A stretch of 64,000 nucleotides of DNA, taken from contig NZ_FOMR01000003.1 of the NCBI RefSeq assembly GCF_900112705.1, positions 1 through 64,000 of the forward strand, given 5' to 3'. The position numbers and the translations under genes were made by a program. Positions 44,907 to 53,600 of this stretch are shown one piece after another. This DNA is from Lentibacillus persicus. Its GTDB lineage: Bacteria > Bacillota > Bacilli > Bacillales > Amphibacillaceae. The notes under the pieces were generated by a model, which was not told the DNA's origin, made no database searches, and saw only the letters and a program-made list of their open reading frames with translations. How positions within the stretch are numbered: the stretch's first letter is position 1; each line of letters begins with the position of its first letter.

Positions 44907-45953
44907 TCATAAATCATCAAATCCGTTCAGATCGCTCGTTTTTGTATATTGCCTTGATTTTTGTTCAAAAAAGTCCGTCTTGGTGCTGTCAAAATTATCC
45001 GCATATGCCCGAATCCATTTCATCGGATTTTCTGTATGAGCTGGATAAATCTCACTCAGGCCCATCATCCGCAGCATTTTATTGGCACGATATTTGACGT
45101 AACCGGCCATTTCATCAAGGTCAATTCCGTCAATTTCAGCGAGGACGTAGCGGGACCATTCGATTTCCAACTCGACCGATTCACGAAAACTGGCGTAAAC
45201 CCACTCAGAAAAATCCGACGTATTCTGTTCCGGGTTTTCATGCAATACTGCCCGGAATAATTCAGCAATAAACCGTCCGTGTTCGAGTTCGTCCCGGTTA
45301 ATATAACTGATCATGGTCGATGTGCCGACCATCTTATTTTGCCGTGCAAGATGATAGAAAAACGCGAACCCCGAATAGAAAAACATCCCTTCCAATAGCG
45401 CAGTATAGACACACGTCTTCAATACATTTTCGATTGTCGGCTTCTCAACAAACGCATTGTATTGCTGCATGATCGTCTCGTTTCGTTTCAGCAACACCGG
45501 ATCTGTACGCCCAAGTTGAAACGATGCGTTCTGCTCATCAAGCGAGACAACGGATGACAAAACATACGAATAGCTTTCATTGTGCACCGCTTCCTGTTGC
45601 GCGATAACTGCCATAATCGATTGGACGGATGGGTCGGTCGCATATAACGACAAAAGCAGCGCCGTCCGTGTTTGTGGTGCATCCAATGTTGACAGGAGAC
45701 CGATGATTTTCAAATAAGCATCCTGCTCCTCATCAGTCAGAGAAGAAAATTGCCGCAAATCGTCATTCATATTAATCTCATCGGCCTGCCAGTAATTACC
45801 GAGCAGCCGTTTATACATTTTATACCAGTGCGGATAAGCGATGTCATTCCAATTCAGGATACCGCTCGACTTTCCGCCGAAAAGGGCTGTCGATTTATTG
45901 GGATTCATCGGTTCAAGTGTTTTGGCTCGATCAAGCAAAACTTCTGACATCAT
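44907..45953 (-). CDS. nrdF: Class Ib ribonucleotide reductase small subunit NrdF
   Basis: 348 aa. Dinuclear metal ligands are visible by comparison with R2 proteins: STLDAPQ (Asp), QQEAVHNESY (Glu, His and the radical Tyr), TALLEGMFFY (Glu) and NRDELEHGRF (Glu, His). It holds the tyrosyl radical for NrdE. Its start overlaps the nrdI end by about 23 bases, so the three genes are one operon. ATGs at 45953 and 45950 are both possible after GGAGTGCTTT. Called class Ib because of the adjacent nrdI. Confidence 0.92.
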   Translation of the reverse strand: MMSEVLLDRAKTLEPMNPNKSTALFGGKSSGILNWNDIAYPHWYKMYKRLLGNYWQADEINMNDDLRQFSSLTDEEQDAYLKIIGLLSTLDAPQTRTALLLSLYATDPSVQSIMAVIAQQEAVHNESYSYVLSSVVSLDEQNASFQLGRTDPVLLKRNETIMQQYNAFVEKPTIENVLKTCVYTALLEGMFFYSGFAFFYHLARQNKMVGTSTMISYINRDELEHGRFIAELFRAVLHENPEQNTSDFSEWVYASFRESVELEIEWSRYVLAEIDGIDLDEMAGYVKYRANKMLRMMGLSEIYPAHTENPMKWIRAYADNFDSTKTDFFEQKSRQYTKTSDLNGFDDL

Positions 45954-46365
45954 AAAGCACTCCTTCCAGCCATTCTTGTATCAATTGTTCCTGAGACCCG
46001 CGCGGTGACTGTTCAATTTTCAAACACGGCCAGCGGCTTTTATAAAAGTGAGCGAGTTTTTCGGCTGCCTTGCAATAAAGCGCCTCACCGCCGAATTGCG
46101 TGTCACCGGTGCCAAAAACCGCAACATTCGATGGTTTATAACCGACTTCCAGCACAAAATCCTTTACTTCATCCGGTGTCGCACCCCGGTCCCATGTAAA
46201 CGTTCCGATAAAAATTAAATCGTATCGGGACACATCAACCGGAGCGTCTATGCCGATCCGGTGCATATATACTTCAGAGCCGTCTGCAGCCAGATAATCG
46301 GCCACTGACTCAGCCGCTTCCTTTGTATTGCCACTGTACGATAAATAAGCAATCAAACATCTCAA
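45931..46365 (-). CDS. nrdI: NrdI flavodoxin-like activator of class Ib RNR
   Basis: 144 aa. The FMN phosphate-binding loop is AYLSYSGNTKEAAESV; IFIGTFTWDRGATPDE and VFGTGDTQFGGEALYCKA mark the flavodoxin/NrdI fold. NrdI supplies an oxidant to build the Mn2-tyrosyl radical in NrdF. ATGA overlap with nrdE. Position between nrdE and nrdF differs from the nrdI-nrdE-nrdF order in B. subtilis. Confidence 0.9.
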   Translation of the reverse strand: MRCLIAYLSYSGNTKEAAESVADYLAADGSEVYMHRIGIDAPVDVSRYDLIFIGTFTWDRGATPDEVKDFVLEVGYKPSNVAVFGTGDTQFGGEALYCKAAEKLAHFYKSRWPCLKIEQSPRGSQEQLIQEWLEGVLYDVRSFA

Positions 46366-48572
46366 CTTTCACACCACTCACATTCTTCGACATCGTTAGC
46401 TGTTGACCGGACATAATACGTTGTTTTGAGACCCTCTTTCCAAGCCTGGAGATGCAATTCAAGAAGGACGGAAGCTTTAATCGTATTCGGCACATAAAAA
46501 TTGAACGAAATGCTCTGGTCGATATGTTTTTGCCGGGCTGCATTCTGTCTGACCGACCAACGCTGATCGAGTATATATGCCGAGCGCCGGTAGACCTCAT
46601 AAGTGTTATGGTCGAGCTCGGGGGCTGTCACAGCAATCTTAAAATCCTTTTTTTCTTCAAAATAAAACGGTTTAAATACCGGATCGATACTCGCGGTCGA
46701 GCCGGCGATCATCGATGTTGATGAGTTTGGCGCAACAGCCATCAAGTAACCGTTGCGGATGCCGTTTTCCGTAACCTCACGCTGCAGCGCGCTCCAGTTC
46801 GCATCGGTATAGCCTTTATCAGTGAAATACCGGCCCTTCTGCCATTTACTGCCTGAAAATGCCGGATAACTGCCTTTTTCCACACTTAGTTCCATACTCG
46901 CTTTTATCGTTAAATAAGCAATTTTTTCATACAGTTCATCTGCAAAGTCGACTGCTGCCTCAGACTCCCAGGCGATATTTTCTTTTGCCAGCAGATGGTG
47001 CCAGCCGAATGTTCCCAAACCAATGGCACGGTACTTTTGATTCGTTAATTGGGTTTGCTTCAGCGGCAATGTGTTAATATCAATCACATTATCGAGCATG
47101 CGGACTTGAATGTTGATTAAACGTTCCAAAACTTGTTCCGGCACAGCCCGCCCAAGATTGATGGAACTCAAGTTGCAGACAACATAGTCACCGGGCTTAT
47201 ACTTTTTAACAAGTGTGCCATCAGCTTCAGTCATCTCTTCCAAAAATTCTGTCGGTGACTGGTTCTGCGTGATTTCGGTGCACAGATTAGAACAATAAAT
47301 CATGCCTTCGTGCGGGTTAGTGTTCTGCCGGTTTACTTCATCCCGGTAAAACATAAATGGTGTGCCCGCCTCCAGTTGCGATTTCATAATGCGCTTCATT
47401 AAGTCAATCGCCGGTACAGCTCGTTTGGACAACTTATCCGATTCGACGCATTCCAAGTAGCGCTCCCGCCAGGACCCGTCACCGCTTGTTTCATCGTAAA
47501 AATCCTCAAGCGAATAGCCCATTACCTCACGCACTTCATGCGGATCAAACAAATACCAGTCGCCGCGCTTTTCGACCTGTTCCATGAAATAATCAGGAAC
47601 CGAGACACCTGTGAAGATATCGTGCGCCCGCAGCCGTTCATCACCATTATTCAGCTTCAAATCGAGAAACGCCTCGATATCGGCATGCCATATATCCAAA
47701 TAGACAGCGATCGCACCTTTGCGCGTTCCAAGTTGATCAACACTGACTGCCGTGTTATTCAGCTGCTTAATCCACGGGACGACACCACTGGACATGCCTT
47801 TAAATCCCTTAATCGAACTGCCGCGGCTGCGTATTTTGCCCATGTAAACACCAATCCCGCCGCCATTTTTTGAAAGCCTCGCAATATCCGTATTGCTGTC
47901 ATAAATCGACTGCAGGCTGTCATCAACCGTATCGATAAAACAGCTCGATAACTGGCCGTGTGTTTTACCCGCATTGGTGAGCGTTGGTGTCGCCACCGTC
48001 ATATATAAATTACTGAGCGCCCAGTATGCTTCAGCAACATACTGACTGCGGTACTGCCTGTCTTCCTTTTGCATAAGATGCATTGCTATAATCATCCAAC
48101 GCTCCTGGGGCAACTCAAATGTATTGTTATCATGGTCAGCGGCCAAATAACGTGTTGCCATCGTGTAAATGCCAAGATAATTAAACAATAAATCCCGCTT
48201 TGGCTCGATTAGTTCAGCAAAATAATCCACCTCCTGTTTGCTGTATGTCGTCAGCAGATGGTCTGAATAAATCCCTTTATCCGTGAGCATCGAGATTAGC
48301 TCGTAAAAGTCGCCATATTTCTCATTTTTATCAAACCCGCGATTCGCTGCAGCCTTCTTATACAAGTTTTGCAGATACAGTCGGCTGGCAACGAACGTCC
48401 AGTCCGGGTTTGCTTCATCGATATTTTCCAGCGCCCGTTTTATCATGTGATCGTTGCCGACTGTGTTGGTTTTTTTTGATACGTTTTCTATAAATGCTTC
48501 CCGGGTGATGCTCAGTCCTTCTGTTACGTGCTCCGCTAATTGGGCCAATTCGTCATTCACTGCTGTCGTCAT
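46362..48572 (-). CDS. nrdE: Class Ib ribonucleotide reductase large subunit NrdE
   Basis: 736 aa. Active-site cysteines appear in QLSSCFIDTVDD, in CSNLCTEITQN and in YVVCNLSSINLGR; the C-terminal redox pair is CEWCES, which is re-reduced by a redoxin. MAVAPNSSTSMIAGSTASID is the R1 loop. It reduces ribonucleoside diphosphates. No intein is present. The start follows AAGGAGGC. The leader carries a B12 riboswitch and the promoter carries two NrdR-like boxes. Confidence 0.94.
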   Translation of the reverse strand: MTTAVNDELAQLAEHVTEGLSITREAFIENVSKKTNTVGNDHMIKRALENIDEANPDWTFVASRLYLQNLYKKAAANRGFDKNEKYGDFYELISMLTDKGIYSDHLLTTYSKQEVDYFAELIEPKRDLLFNYLGIYTMATRYLAADHDNNTFELPQERWMIIAMHLMQKEDRQYRSQYVAEAYWALSNLYMTVATPTLTNAGKTHGQLSSCFIDTVDDSLQSIYDSNTDIARLSKNGGGIGVYMGKIRSRGSSIKGFKGMSSGVVPWIKQLNNTAVSVDQLGTRKGAIAVYLDIWHADIEAFLDLKLNNGDERLRAHDIFTGVSVPDYFMEQVEKRGDWYLFDPHEVREVMGYSLEDFYDETSGDGSWRERYLECVESDKLSKRAVPAIDLMKRIMKSQLEAGTPFMFYRDEVNRQNTNPHEGMIYCSNLCTEITQNQSPTEFLEEMTEADGTLVKKYKPGDYVVCNLSSINLGRAVPEQVLERLINIQVRMLDNVIDINTLPLKQTQLTNQKYRAIGLGTFGWHHLLAKENIAWESEAAVDFADELYEKIAYLTIKASMELSVEKGSYPAFSGSKWQKGRYFTDKGYTDANWSALQREVTENGIRNGYLMAVAPNSSTSMIAGSTASIDPVFKPFYFEEKKDFKIAVTAPELDHNTYEVYRRSAYILDQRWSVRQNAARQKHIDQSISFNFYVPNTIKASVLLELHLQAWKEGLKTTYYVRSTANDVEECEWCES

Positions 48573-48595
48573 TTTATTGCCTCCTTAAAATCATA

Positions 48596-48627
48596 TAAAA
48601 AAACCGCTCACCCTGAGGATGAACGGT
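48596..48627 (-). terminator. Expression-platform terminator of the cobalamin riboswitch
   Basis: On the minus strand ACCGTTCATCC and GGGTGAGCGGT form an 11-bp stem (two G-T pairs) with loop TCA, followed by TTTTTTT and then the nrdE ribosome site. This is where B12-dependent premature termination would occur. Confidence 0.85.
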
Positions 48628-48700
48628 CATAAAACGACAGAAATATGTATGTTCCTATCGTTTTACCACCGCTTTCCCCGAGGGTCGAAAAACATCCGAA

Positions 48701-48865
48701 CTAAGGCAGGTCTCCTGACTCGTGCTTCTATCTACTGGGGCCCTTCCCATATTGCTGCCGTAAAGCCTGCAATACAGTGGTCAGCCTGTTCGTCCACACT
48801 TACAGTTGCGGGGACAGTTCCGGATTTTCACCGGATTCCCTATTATGACTGGTTTGTCACCTTAG
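48701..48865 (-). promoter_or_regulatory. Cobalamin (AdoCbl) riboswitch of the nrdEIF operon
   Basis: The minus strand shows the conserved B12-box series: AATCCGGTGAAAATCCGGA, CTGTCCCCGCAACTGTAAG, ATGGGAAGGGCC and GAGTCAGGAGACCTGCCTT. The ends pair as P1 (CTAAGG with CCTTAG at 48865-48860 and 48706-48701). It lies in the nrdE leader, followed by a terminator hairpin. Binding of coenzyme B12 would shut down this B12-independent reductase. Confidence 0.95.
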
Positions 48866-48872
48866 AACGCGA

Positions 48873-48919
48873 ACACTAGATATAGTGCAATTATAAATTT
48901 TTGTTAATATATATTGTGT
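48873..48919 (-). promoter_or_regulatory. Pair of NrdR-box-like sequences with a -10 element between them
   Basis: Box A is ACACTAGATATAGTGC (48873-48888, plus-strand reading), box B is ACACAATATATATTAA (minus strand, 48919-48904). They match the NrdR consensus as I know it (ACACWATATATWGTGT) at about 14 and 13 of 16 positions. Start-to-start distance is 31 bp, the spacing known for NrdR box pairs. TATAAT (minus, 48895-48890) lies between them as a likely -10. Confidence 0.7.
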
Positions 48920-49002
48920 TTTAACCTTAACAAAGAATTATAATCATTGCAATGTATTTCGTGCAAGTTAAAATAAATCATCGATGTCTTGAATTTTAAA
49001 GA

Positions 49003-49031
49003 TTGATATGTTATGTTAAGGATAATTATAT
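49003..49031 (+). promoter_or_regulatory. Probable promoter of the dapA leader
   Basis: TTGATA (49003-49008), 17 bp, then TTATAT (49026-49031), about 25 bp before the lysine riboswitch. Confidence 0.55.
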
Positions 49032-49053
49032 ATTTTCTTACTTCAAACCATTG

Positions 49054-49231
49054 AAGTGAGGTAGAGGTGCGAAAACCATTAGTATGCACGCCGAGGATGA
49101 TGAGGTCCGAAGACGCTGTGGAAAGGGGAATTCGCCGAAACTTGGGAGAAACTCATATTCTCCGGGTTGGTTCTGGTATTGAATAAATACAGAACTGTCA
49201 TATAGGCAACTATATGGAGGGCTATCTTGTG
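49054..49231 (+). promoter_or_regulatory. Lysine riboswitch (L-box) of dapA
   Basis: The L-box signature is clear: GTGAGGTAGAGGTGCGAA, TTAGTATGC, GGAAAGGGGAATTCGCCGAA, then ACTGTCATATAGGCAAC and TATGGAGGGCTATCTTG. P1 pairs AGGTAG with CTATCTT. It lies upstream of dapA and is followed by a terminator, so high lysine should stop transcription of the first committed step of its synthesis. Confidence 0.95.
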
Positions 49232-49259
49232 CTAAGAAACGAACGATTCGTTTCCCACG

Positions 49260-49288
49260 CAACAGCGACCCCTCGTTGTTGTTTTTTT
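49260..49288 (+). terminator. Lysine riboswitch terminator
   Basis: CAACAGCG (49260-49267) and CGTTGTTG (49274-49281) with one G-T pair, followed by TTTTTTT, 53 bases before the dapA start. Confidence 0.85.
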
Positions 49289-49341
49289 ATGGCAATAATG
49301 AGGAAATAGCCCCTTTTAAAATTTTAAAAAAGGGTGTGGTT

Positions 49342-50232
49342 ATGATGAATTTTGGACAGGTATTAACAGCAATGGTGACGCCATTCGATCAAAATGGCGG
49401 TATCGATTTTAATCAAACGCGGACACTGATTAATTATTTAATCGCAAACGGCTCTGATGGTATCGTCGTTGCAGGAACAACTGGCGAATCGCCAGCACTC
49501 TCAGACAGTCAAAAGTTGGAATTGTTCCGATTCACTGCCAACATTGCAGATGGACGCGTCCCTATTATTGCAGGAACGGGATCGAACAACACGCGGGCTT
49601 CCATTCAACTGACACAGCAGGCAGAACAGACCGGTGTCGATGCCATCATGCTGACAACACCGTACTATAACAAACCTTCCCAGGAAGGATTATATGAGCA
49701 CTATAAAGCAATTGCACATGCAACATCGCTGCCTGTGATGCTCTATAACATCCCGGGCAGAAGTGCTGTTGCGATTGCACCGGAAACGATTATTCGCCTT
49801 TCCGAAATCAACAATATCGTCTCAGTCAAAGAAGCAAGTGGCGACCTTGATGCCATGGCGGAGATTATTCAAAAAACGCCTGAGGATTTCACACTTTACA
49901 GCGGCGATGACAGTCTGGCACTGCCCGTGATGGCCATCGGCGGAAACGGCGTGATTTCAGTCGCTGCTCATGTCCTTGGAAATGAGATGCAAGAAATGGC
50001 AACGCAATTTAAGCAGGGCAATGTGCAGGAAGCCGCAGTTATTCATCAAACAATACTTCCAGTCATGAAAGCTTTGTTTAAGCAGCCGAGCCCATCTCCG
50101 GTTAAAGCTGCCTTAAATATGATGGGCATTCACGTTGGCGACGCCCAGTTGCCAATGCTGCCACTGACTGATGATGAAAAGCAGCAACTAAGGCAAATGC
50201 TGCCGGCCACTAAAATTACTGAAGCAGGCTGA
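49342..50232 (+). CDS. dapA: 4-hydroxy-tetrahydrodipicolinate synthase
   Basis: 296 aa, usual length. It condenses pyruvate with aspartate semialdehyde in lysine and cell-wall diaminopimelate synthesis. The Schiff-base lysine is in VSVKEASGD (about residue 160), the catalytic Tyr in LYNIPGRS, and GTTGESPALSDSQK is the N-terminal signature. The ATG at 49342 (or 49345) follows AAAAGGGTG; an upstream in-frame start would run into the terminator. Monocistronic: a strong terminator follows. Confidence 0.95.
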   Translation: MMNFGQVLTAMVTPFDQNGGIDFNQTRTLINYLIANGSDGIVVAGTTGESPALSDSQKLELFRFTANIADGRVPIIAGTGSNNTRASIQLTQQAEQTGVDAIMLTTPYYNKPSQEGLYEHYKAIAHATSLPVMLYNIPGRSAVAIAPETIIRLSEINNIVSVKEASGDLDAMAEIIQKTPEDFTLYSGDDSLALPVMAIGGNGVISVAAHVLGNEMQEMATQFKQGNVQEAAVIHQTILPVMKALFKQPSPSPVKAALNMMGIHVGDAQLPMLPLTDDEKQQLRQMLPATKITEAG

Positions 50233-50240
50233 GTATTATA

Positions 50241-50288
50241 AACCCGCTGTCACGAACATTAAAGCATGTTCGTGACAGCGGGTTTTTT
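50241..50288 (+). terminator. Strong intrinsic terminator of dapA
   Basis: AACCCGCTGTCACGAACA and TGTTCGTGACAGCGGGTT form a perfect 18-bp stem followed by a T-run. Confidence 0.95.
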
Positions 50289-50471
50289 ATGTTATCAGAG
50301 CCTTTTGAGTCAATAGCCTACCTGAATTGAGCGGGACTTCTGACAATTTGGGCGAAGTCACCCTCAAAACGTTCCCGCGATCACTCTAAGTGCAATATTT
50401 CGATGAACATATGAAATTCATGAATAGCCTTTCAGCTTCAAGAAAAGCTATCGGTAGAAAGGGTGAAATTC

Positions 50472-52091
50472 ATGAACAAAGATTTGATTGATTGGCCGAC
50501 ATTTATTGGTGCTTTATTTTTGCTCCTTGCCGTTTCCATTCCGTTAGCGGTTTTCCCTGAGACCGGAAAGGAATTCGTCAATATGGCAAATGATTTTATG
50601 ACCGGCAATTTTGGCGTCCTTTACTTAATCTTTGGGCTCGCTGCTTTTGCCTTTTTGATCTTTGTTGCCTTCAGTAAGAATGGGCATATTAAGCTTGGTG
50701 ATAAAGATGAGGAAAAAGAATTCGGCACCGTGTCATGGGCTGCCATGCTTTTCGCTGCAGGCATTGGGTCGAGTATTCTTTACTGGGGGATGATCGAATG
50801 GGCCTATTACTACCAGGGCCCGCCGTTCGGTATTGAAGGTGAAACAACGGAAGCAATGCAATGGGCATCTGCATACGGTATCTTTCATTGGGGTCCTATT
50901 GCCTGGGCAATATATACATTACCGGCACTTCCTATCGCATACTTCTATTATGTCAGGAAAAAACCTGTGCTGAAAATAAGCGAAGCTGTCAGACCCGTAC
51001 TCGGCCGGCTGGTTGATACACCATTGGGCGTTCTCATTGATGTCCTGTTCATGTTTGGCCTGATGGGCGGCGCCGGAACAACATTGGCGCTTGGAACACC
51101 GATGATTGCAGAAGGCGTGAATGATATAACAGGATTGCCGCCAAATCTGGCAACCAAGACTGTCATTATGCTGTTATGTACCAGTATTTTTGCGGTCAGT
51201 GCATACTCAGGGCTTCGGCGGGGCATTAGAGTGCTGAGTGACTTTAATCTTTTGCTCGCAATTTTTGTACTCGCCTTTATTTTTATATTCGGGCCGACGC
51301 TATTTATCAGCGAAACGACATTTACAAGTATCGGACTGATTATTGACAACTTTTTTAAGATGGCGACATGGCTTGAACCACTCGCAAATGTCGGCGGTTT
51401 TACGGAAACAAGTTTTCCTGAAGCATGGACCGTATTCTATTGGGCATGGTGGCTTGTTTACGCACCATTTGTCGGATTGTTTGTCGCCCGTATTTCGCGG
51501 GGACGGACCATTCAGGAAATGATTTTCGGTACAATGATTTACGGTACGATCGGCTGTATCTTGTTCTTTGGGATAATGGGAAACTTCGGACTTCATCTGC
51601 AGCTCACCGGAAGCTTTGATGTCATCGGAGTTATGAACGAAAATGGAGCGCCTGCTGCCATCATCGCCATATTGAATCAATTGCCAATGGCGTGGATGAT
51701 GGTGACTGTTTTTACGGTTCTGGCGATTATTTTCCTTGCGACAACATTCGACTCATCTTCCTATATTCTGTCAGCCGTTGTACAAAAGAAAATTAAAGGC
51801 GAACCATTGCGCTGGAACCGTCTGTTCTGGGCCTTCACTCTATGCCTGATGCCGCTTGTATTGATGTTCGTGGGTGACTTGCAGACATTGCAGACCGCCA
51901 GCATCGTCGCCGGGTTTCCGGTTTTATTTATTATGTTGCTTCTGGCCTGGTCGTTCATGCGAGCATCCAATGAAGATATCCGGGCAACGAATGACTACTC
52001 ACCACCGACGATTCATATTAATCAGCAAACGAAGCGAAAAAAACGACGGTCCGCACTGGAAGTCCTGGAGGATAAGAACCTTGATGATTAA
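50472..52091 (+). CDS. BCCT-family (betaine/carnitine/choline) transporter
   Basis: About 539 aa with 12 helices. The BCCT signature is AWTVFYWAWWLVYAPFVGLF with ISRGRTIQEM after it; GIGSSILYWGMIEWAYYY and FHWGPIAWAIY mark the substrate region. These carriers import osmoprotectants with Na+ or H+. The usual aromatic box is only partly preserved, so the substrate (glycine betaine, choline or other) is left open. ATG 50472 follows AAAGGGTG. An NhaC antiporter gene lies 45 bp downstream. Confidence 0.9.
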   Translation: MNKDLIDWPTFIGALFLLLAVSIPLAVFPETGKEFVNMANDFMTGNFGVLYLIFGLAAFAFLIFVAFSKNGHIKLGDKDEEKEFGTVSWAAMLFAAGIGSSILYWGMIEWAYYYQGPPFGIEGETTEAMQWASAYGIFHWGPIAWAIYTLPALPIAYFYYVRKKPVLKISEAVRPVLGRLVDTPLGVLIDVLFMFGLMGGAGTTLALGTPMIAEGVNDITGLPPNLATKTVIMLLCTSIFAVSAYSGLRRGIRVLSDFNLLLAIFVLAFIFIFGPTLFISETTFTSIGLIIDNFFKMATWLEPLANVGGFTETSFPEAWTVFYWAWWLVYAPFVGLFVARISRGRTIQEMIFGTMIYGTIGCILFFGIMGNFGLHLQLTGSFDVIGVMNENGAPAAIIAILNQLPMAWMMVTVFTVLAIIFLATTFDSSSYILSAVVQKKIKGEPLRWNRLFWAFTLCLMPLVLMFVGDLQTLQTASIVAGFPVLFIMLLLAWSFMRASNEDIRATNDYSPPTIHINQQTKRKKRRSALEVLEDKNLDD

Positions 52092-52136
52092 GTTATTTTG
52101 CGGATCAACCTCTTCATCTGAAAGGAGACCCGTGTA

Positions 52137-53549
52137 ATGGCTTGGCTTTCCTTAATTCCATTTATAATTGTCATCGGCCTGTCGGTCTGGCTAAAAAAAA
52201 TTTTGCCCGGGCTTGTGCTCGGGCTTCTCGCCGGCGGTATTTTAACTGAATTTAGTGTGCTGAGCGGCACACAGGAATCCGTCCGTTATATTGTCACGAC
52301 GCTATCAGATGCTAATAACATTAAAATTGTCGCTTTTCTTTATCTATTCGGCGGTCTGATTGGCATGATGAACATATCCGGTGGCATTAAAGGGTTTTCT
52401 GAATGGATCGGAGACAAGATTGACTCCCAGCGGGGGCTGCTAAGTTTAATATGGCTGACCCTGCCGTTCACTTTTATGATGCCTATGTTCAGAATCATGA
52501 TGATCGGACCTGTTGTAAAATCACTCATGAAGGATATGACTATATCCAAGCGCAAAGTAGGCTTTACCATGGATGTCTCAACAAGTTCAGTCATTGTGCT
52601 TCTGCCCGTTGCGACAGCATTTGTCGGTTTTATGGTATCACTTGTCGAAAGCGGGGTCCAAAAATATAACCTTGACGTGGACCCTTATCATATTTTTTTA
52701 CTCAGCATTCTGTTTAATTTCTTTGCGATAGTCATGCTGATCATTGGACTCATTCGTACGTTCTGGTCTCGCGGCGATAAAGAACGGGTGAATAAAAAGA
52801 CGGCGAACGACCAGAATGACCATGATTATCACCGGGCGGGAATTGAAAAGGAATTATCGATGGTTAAAGCGCAGCCATGGAACTTGATTGTGCCACTTTT
52901 TTTGCTGCTTGGACTGACATTATTTCTTTTATGGCAGGATGGAAAAGCAAATGGGGCAGACACCTTCTTCCAGGCATTTTCTGAGGGGGATGCGACATTT
53001 GTGATGCTTCTCGGCGTTTTTATAACATTGATACTGACATTTATCTTTTATATGGTCCGAAAGCAGTCGATGTCTGAGACGATTTATCATTTTTATGACG
53101 GCGGCAATCAGCTCATGCAGGCAATTGTGTTGTTGATTCTCGTCTGGGCTTTATCCCTCGTGACAGAAGATCTCGGTTTTTCGCAATTTATAAATGCAAC
53201 ACTCGGATCCTTTCTGCCTGGTTTCACTATACCGGCGATCGTCTTTCTCCTCGGTGCGGTCGTCAGTTATTTTATCGGTTCATCGTGGGGGACGTGGGGG
53301 ATTATCATGCCATTAGGAATGGCTCTGGCAATCTCAACCGATGCATCGATTCCGCTTACGGTAGGGGCTGTATTTGCCAGCGGATCGTTTGGCGCGATGA
53401 CCTCTCCGCTCGGCGATACAACGATTACAACGGCTTCAATACTCGAGATGCCGCTTGTCGATTATGCACGTTATAAGTTGAAGATTTGTTCGATTGGGGC
53501 TGGCATTGCCGTTGTCGTTTATGTCGCTGCAGGATTCTTTCTGGGATAA
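52137..53549 (+). CDS. NhaC-family Na+/H+ antiporter
   Basis: 470 aa with about 11 helices. Typical NhaC-type segments are GSSWGTWGIIMPLGMALA and SGSFGAMTSPLGDTTITTAS. Expected to expel Na+ in exchange for H+ (or to exchange organic acids in some relatives). AAAGGAG lies before the ATG. Cotranscription with the BCCT gene would couple Na+-driven solute uptake to Na+ export; that is inferred. A central hydrophilic loop (about 215-250) is rich in Lys, Asn and Asp. Confidence 0.88.
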   Translation: MAWLSLIPFIIVIGLSVWLKKILPGLVLGLLAGGILTEFSVLSGTQESVRYIVTTLSDANNIKIVAFLYLFGGLIGMMNISGGIKGFSEWIGDKIDSQRGLLSLIWLTLPFTFMMPMFRIMMIGPVVKSLMKDMTISKRKVGFTMDVSTSSVIVLLPVATAFVGFMVSLVESGVQKYNLDVDPYHIFLLSILFNFFAIVMLIIGLIRTFWSRGDKERVNKKTANDQNDHDYHRAGIEKELSMVKAQPWNLIVPLFLLLGLTLFLLWQDGKANGADTFFQAFSEGDATFVMLLGVFITLILTFIFYMVRKQSMSETIYHFYDGGNQLMQAIVLLILVWALSLVTEDLGFSQFINATLGSFLPGFTIPAIVFLLGAVVSYFIGSSWGTWGIIMPLGMALAISTDASIPLTVGAVFASGSFGAMTSPLGDTTITTASILEMPLVDYARYKLKICSIGAGIAVVVYVAAGFFLG

Positions 53550-53561
53550 GCTTTAACACCA

Positions 53562-53600
53562 TTAAAAACCCCGCCATTACTGTAAATGTTTTGGCGAGGG
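53562..53600 (+). terminator. Terminator after NhaC gene
   Basis: AACCCCGCCA and TGGCGAGGGG pair with a small bulge; GTCTTGATTTTTTT follows. It overlaps the 3' end of the convergent DUF421 gene. Confidence 0.65.

Noticed and set aside
44803-45039. Possible 78-aa protein with heptapeptide repeat NFG...
   Set aside because: It begins with GTG in the repeat without a ribosome site and half of it is antisense to nrdF; the repeat is better treated as DNA-level structure.
46362-48572. Intein or intron in nrdE, as in some Bacillus phage copies
   Set aside because: The frame is continuous at normal length and the active-site blocks are uninterrupted.
49054-49288. T-box leader for dapA
   Set aside because: No T-box sequence (TGGNACCGCG) is present; the conserved blocks are those of the lysine riboswitch.
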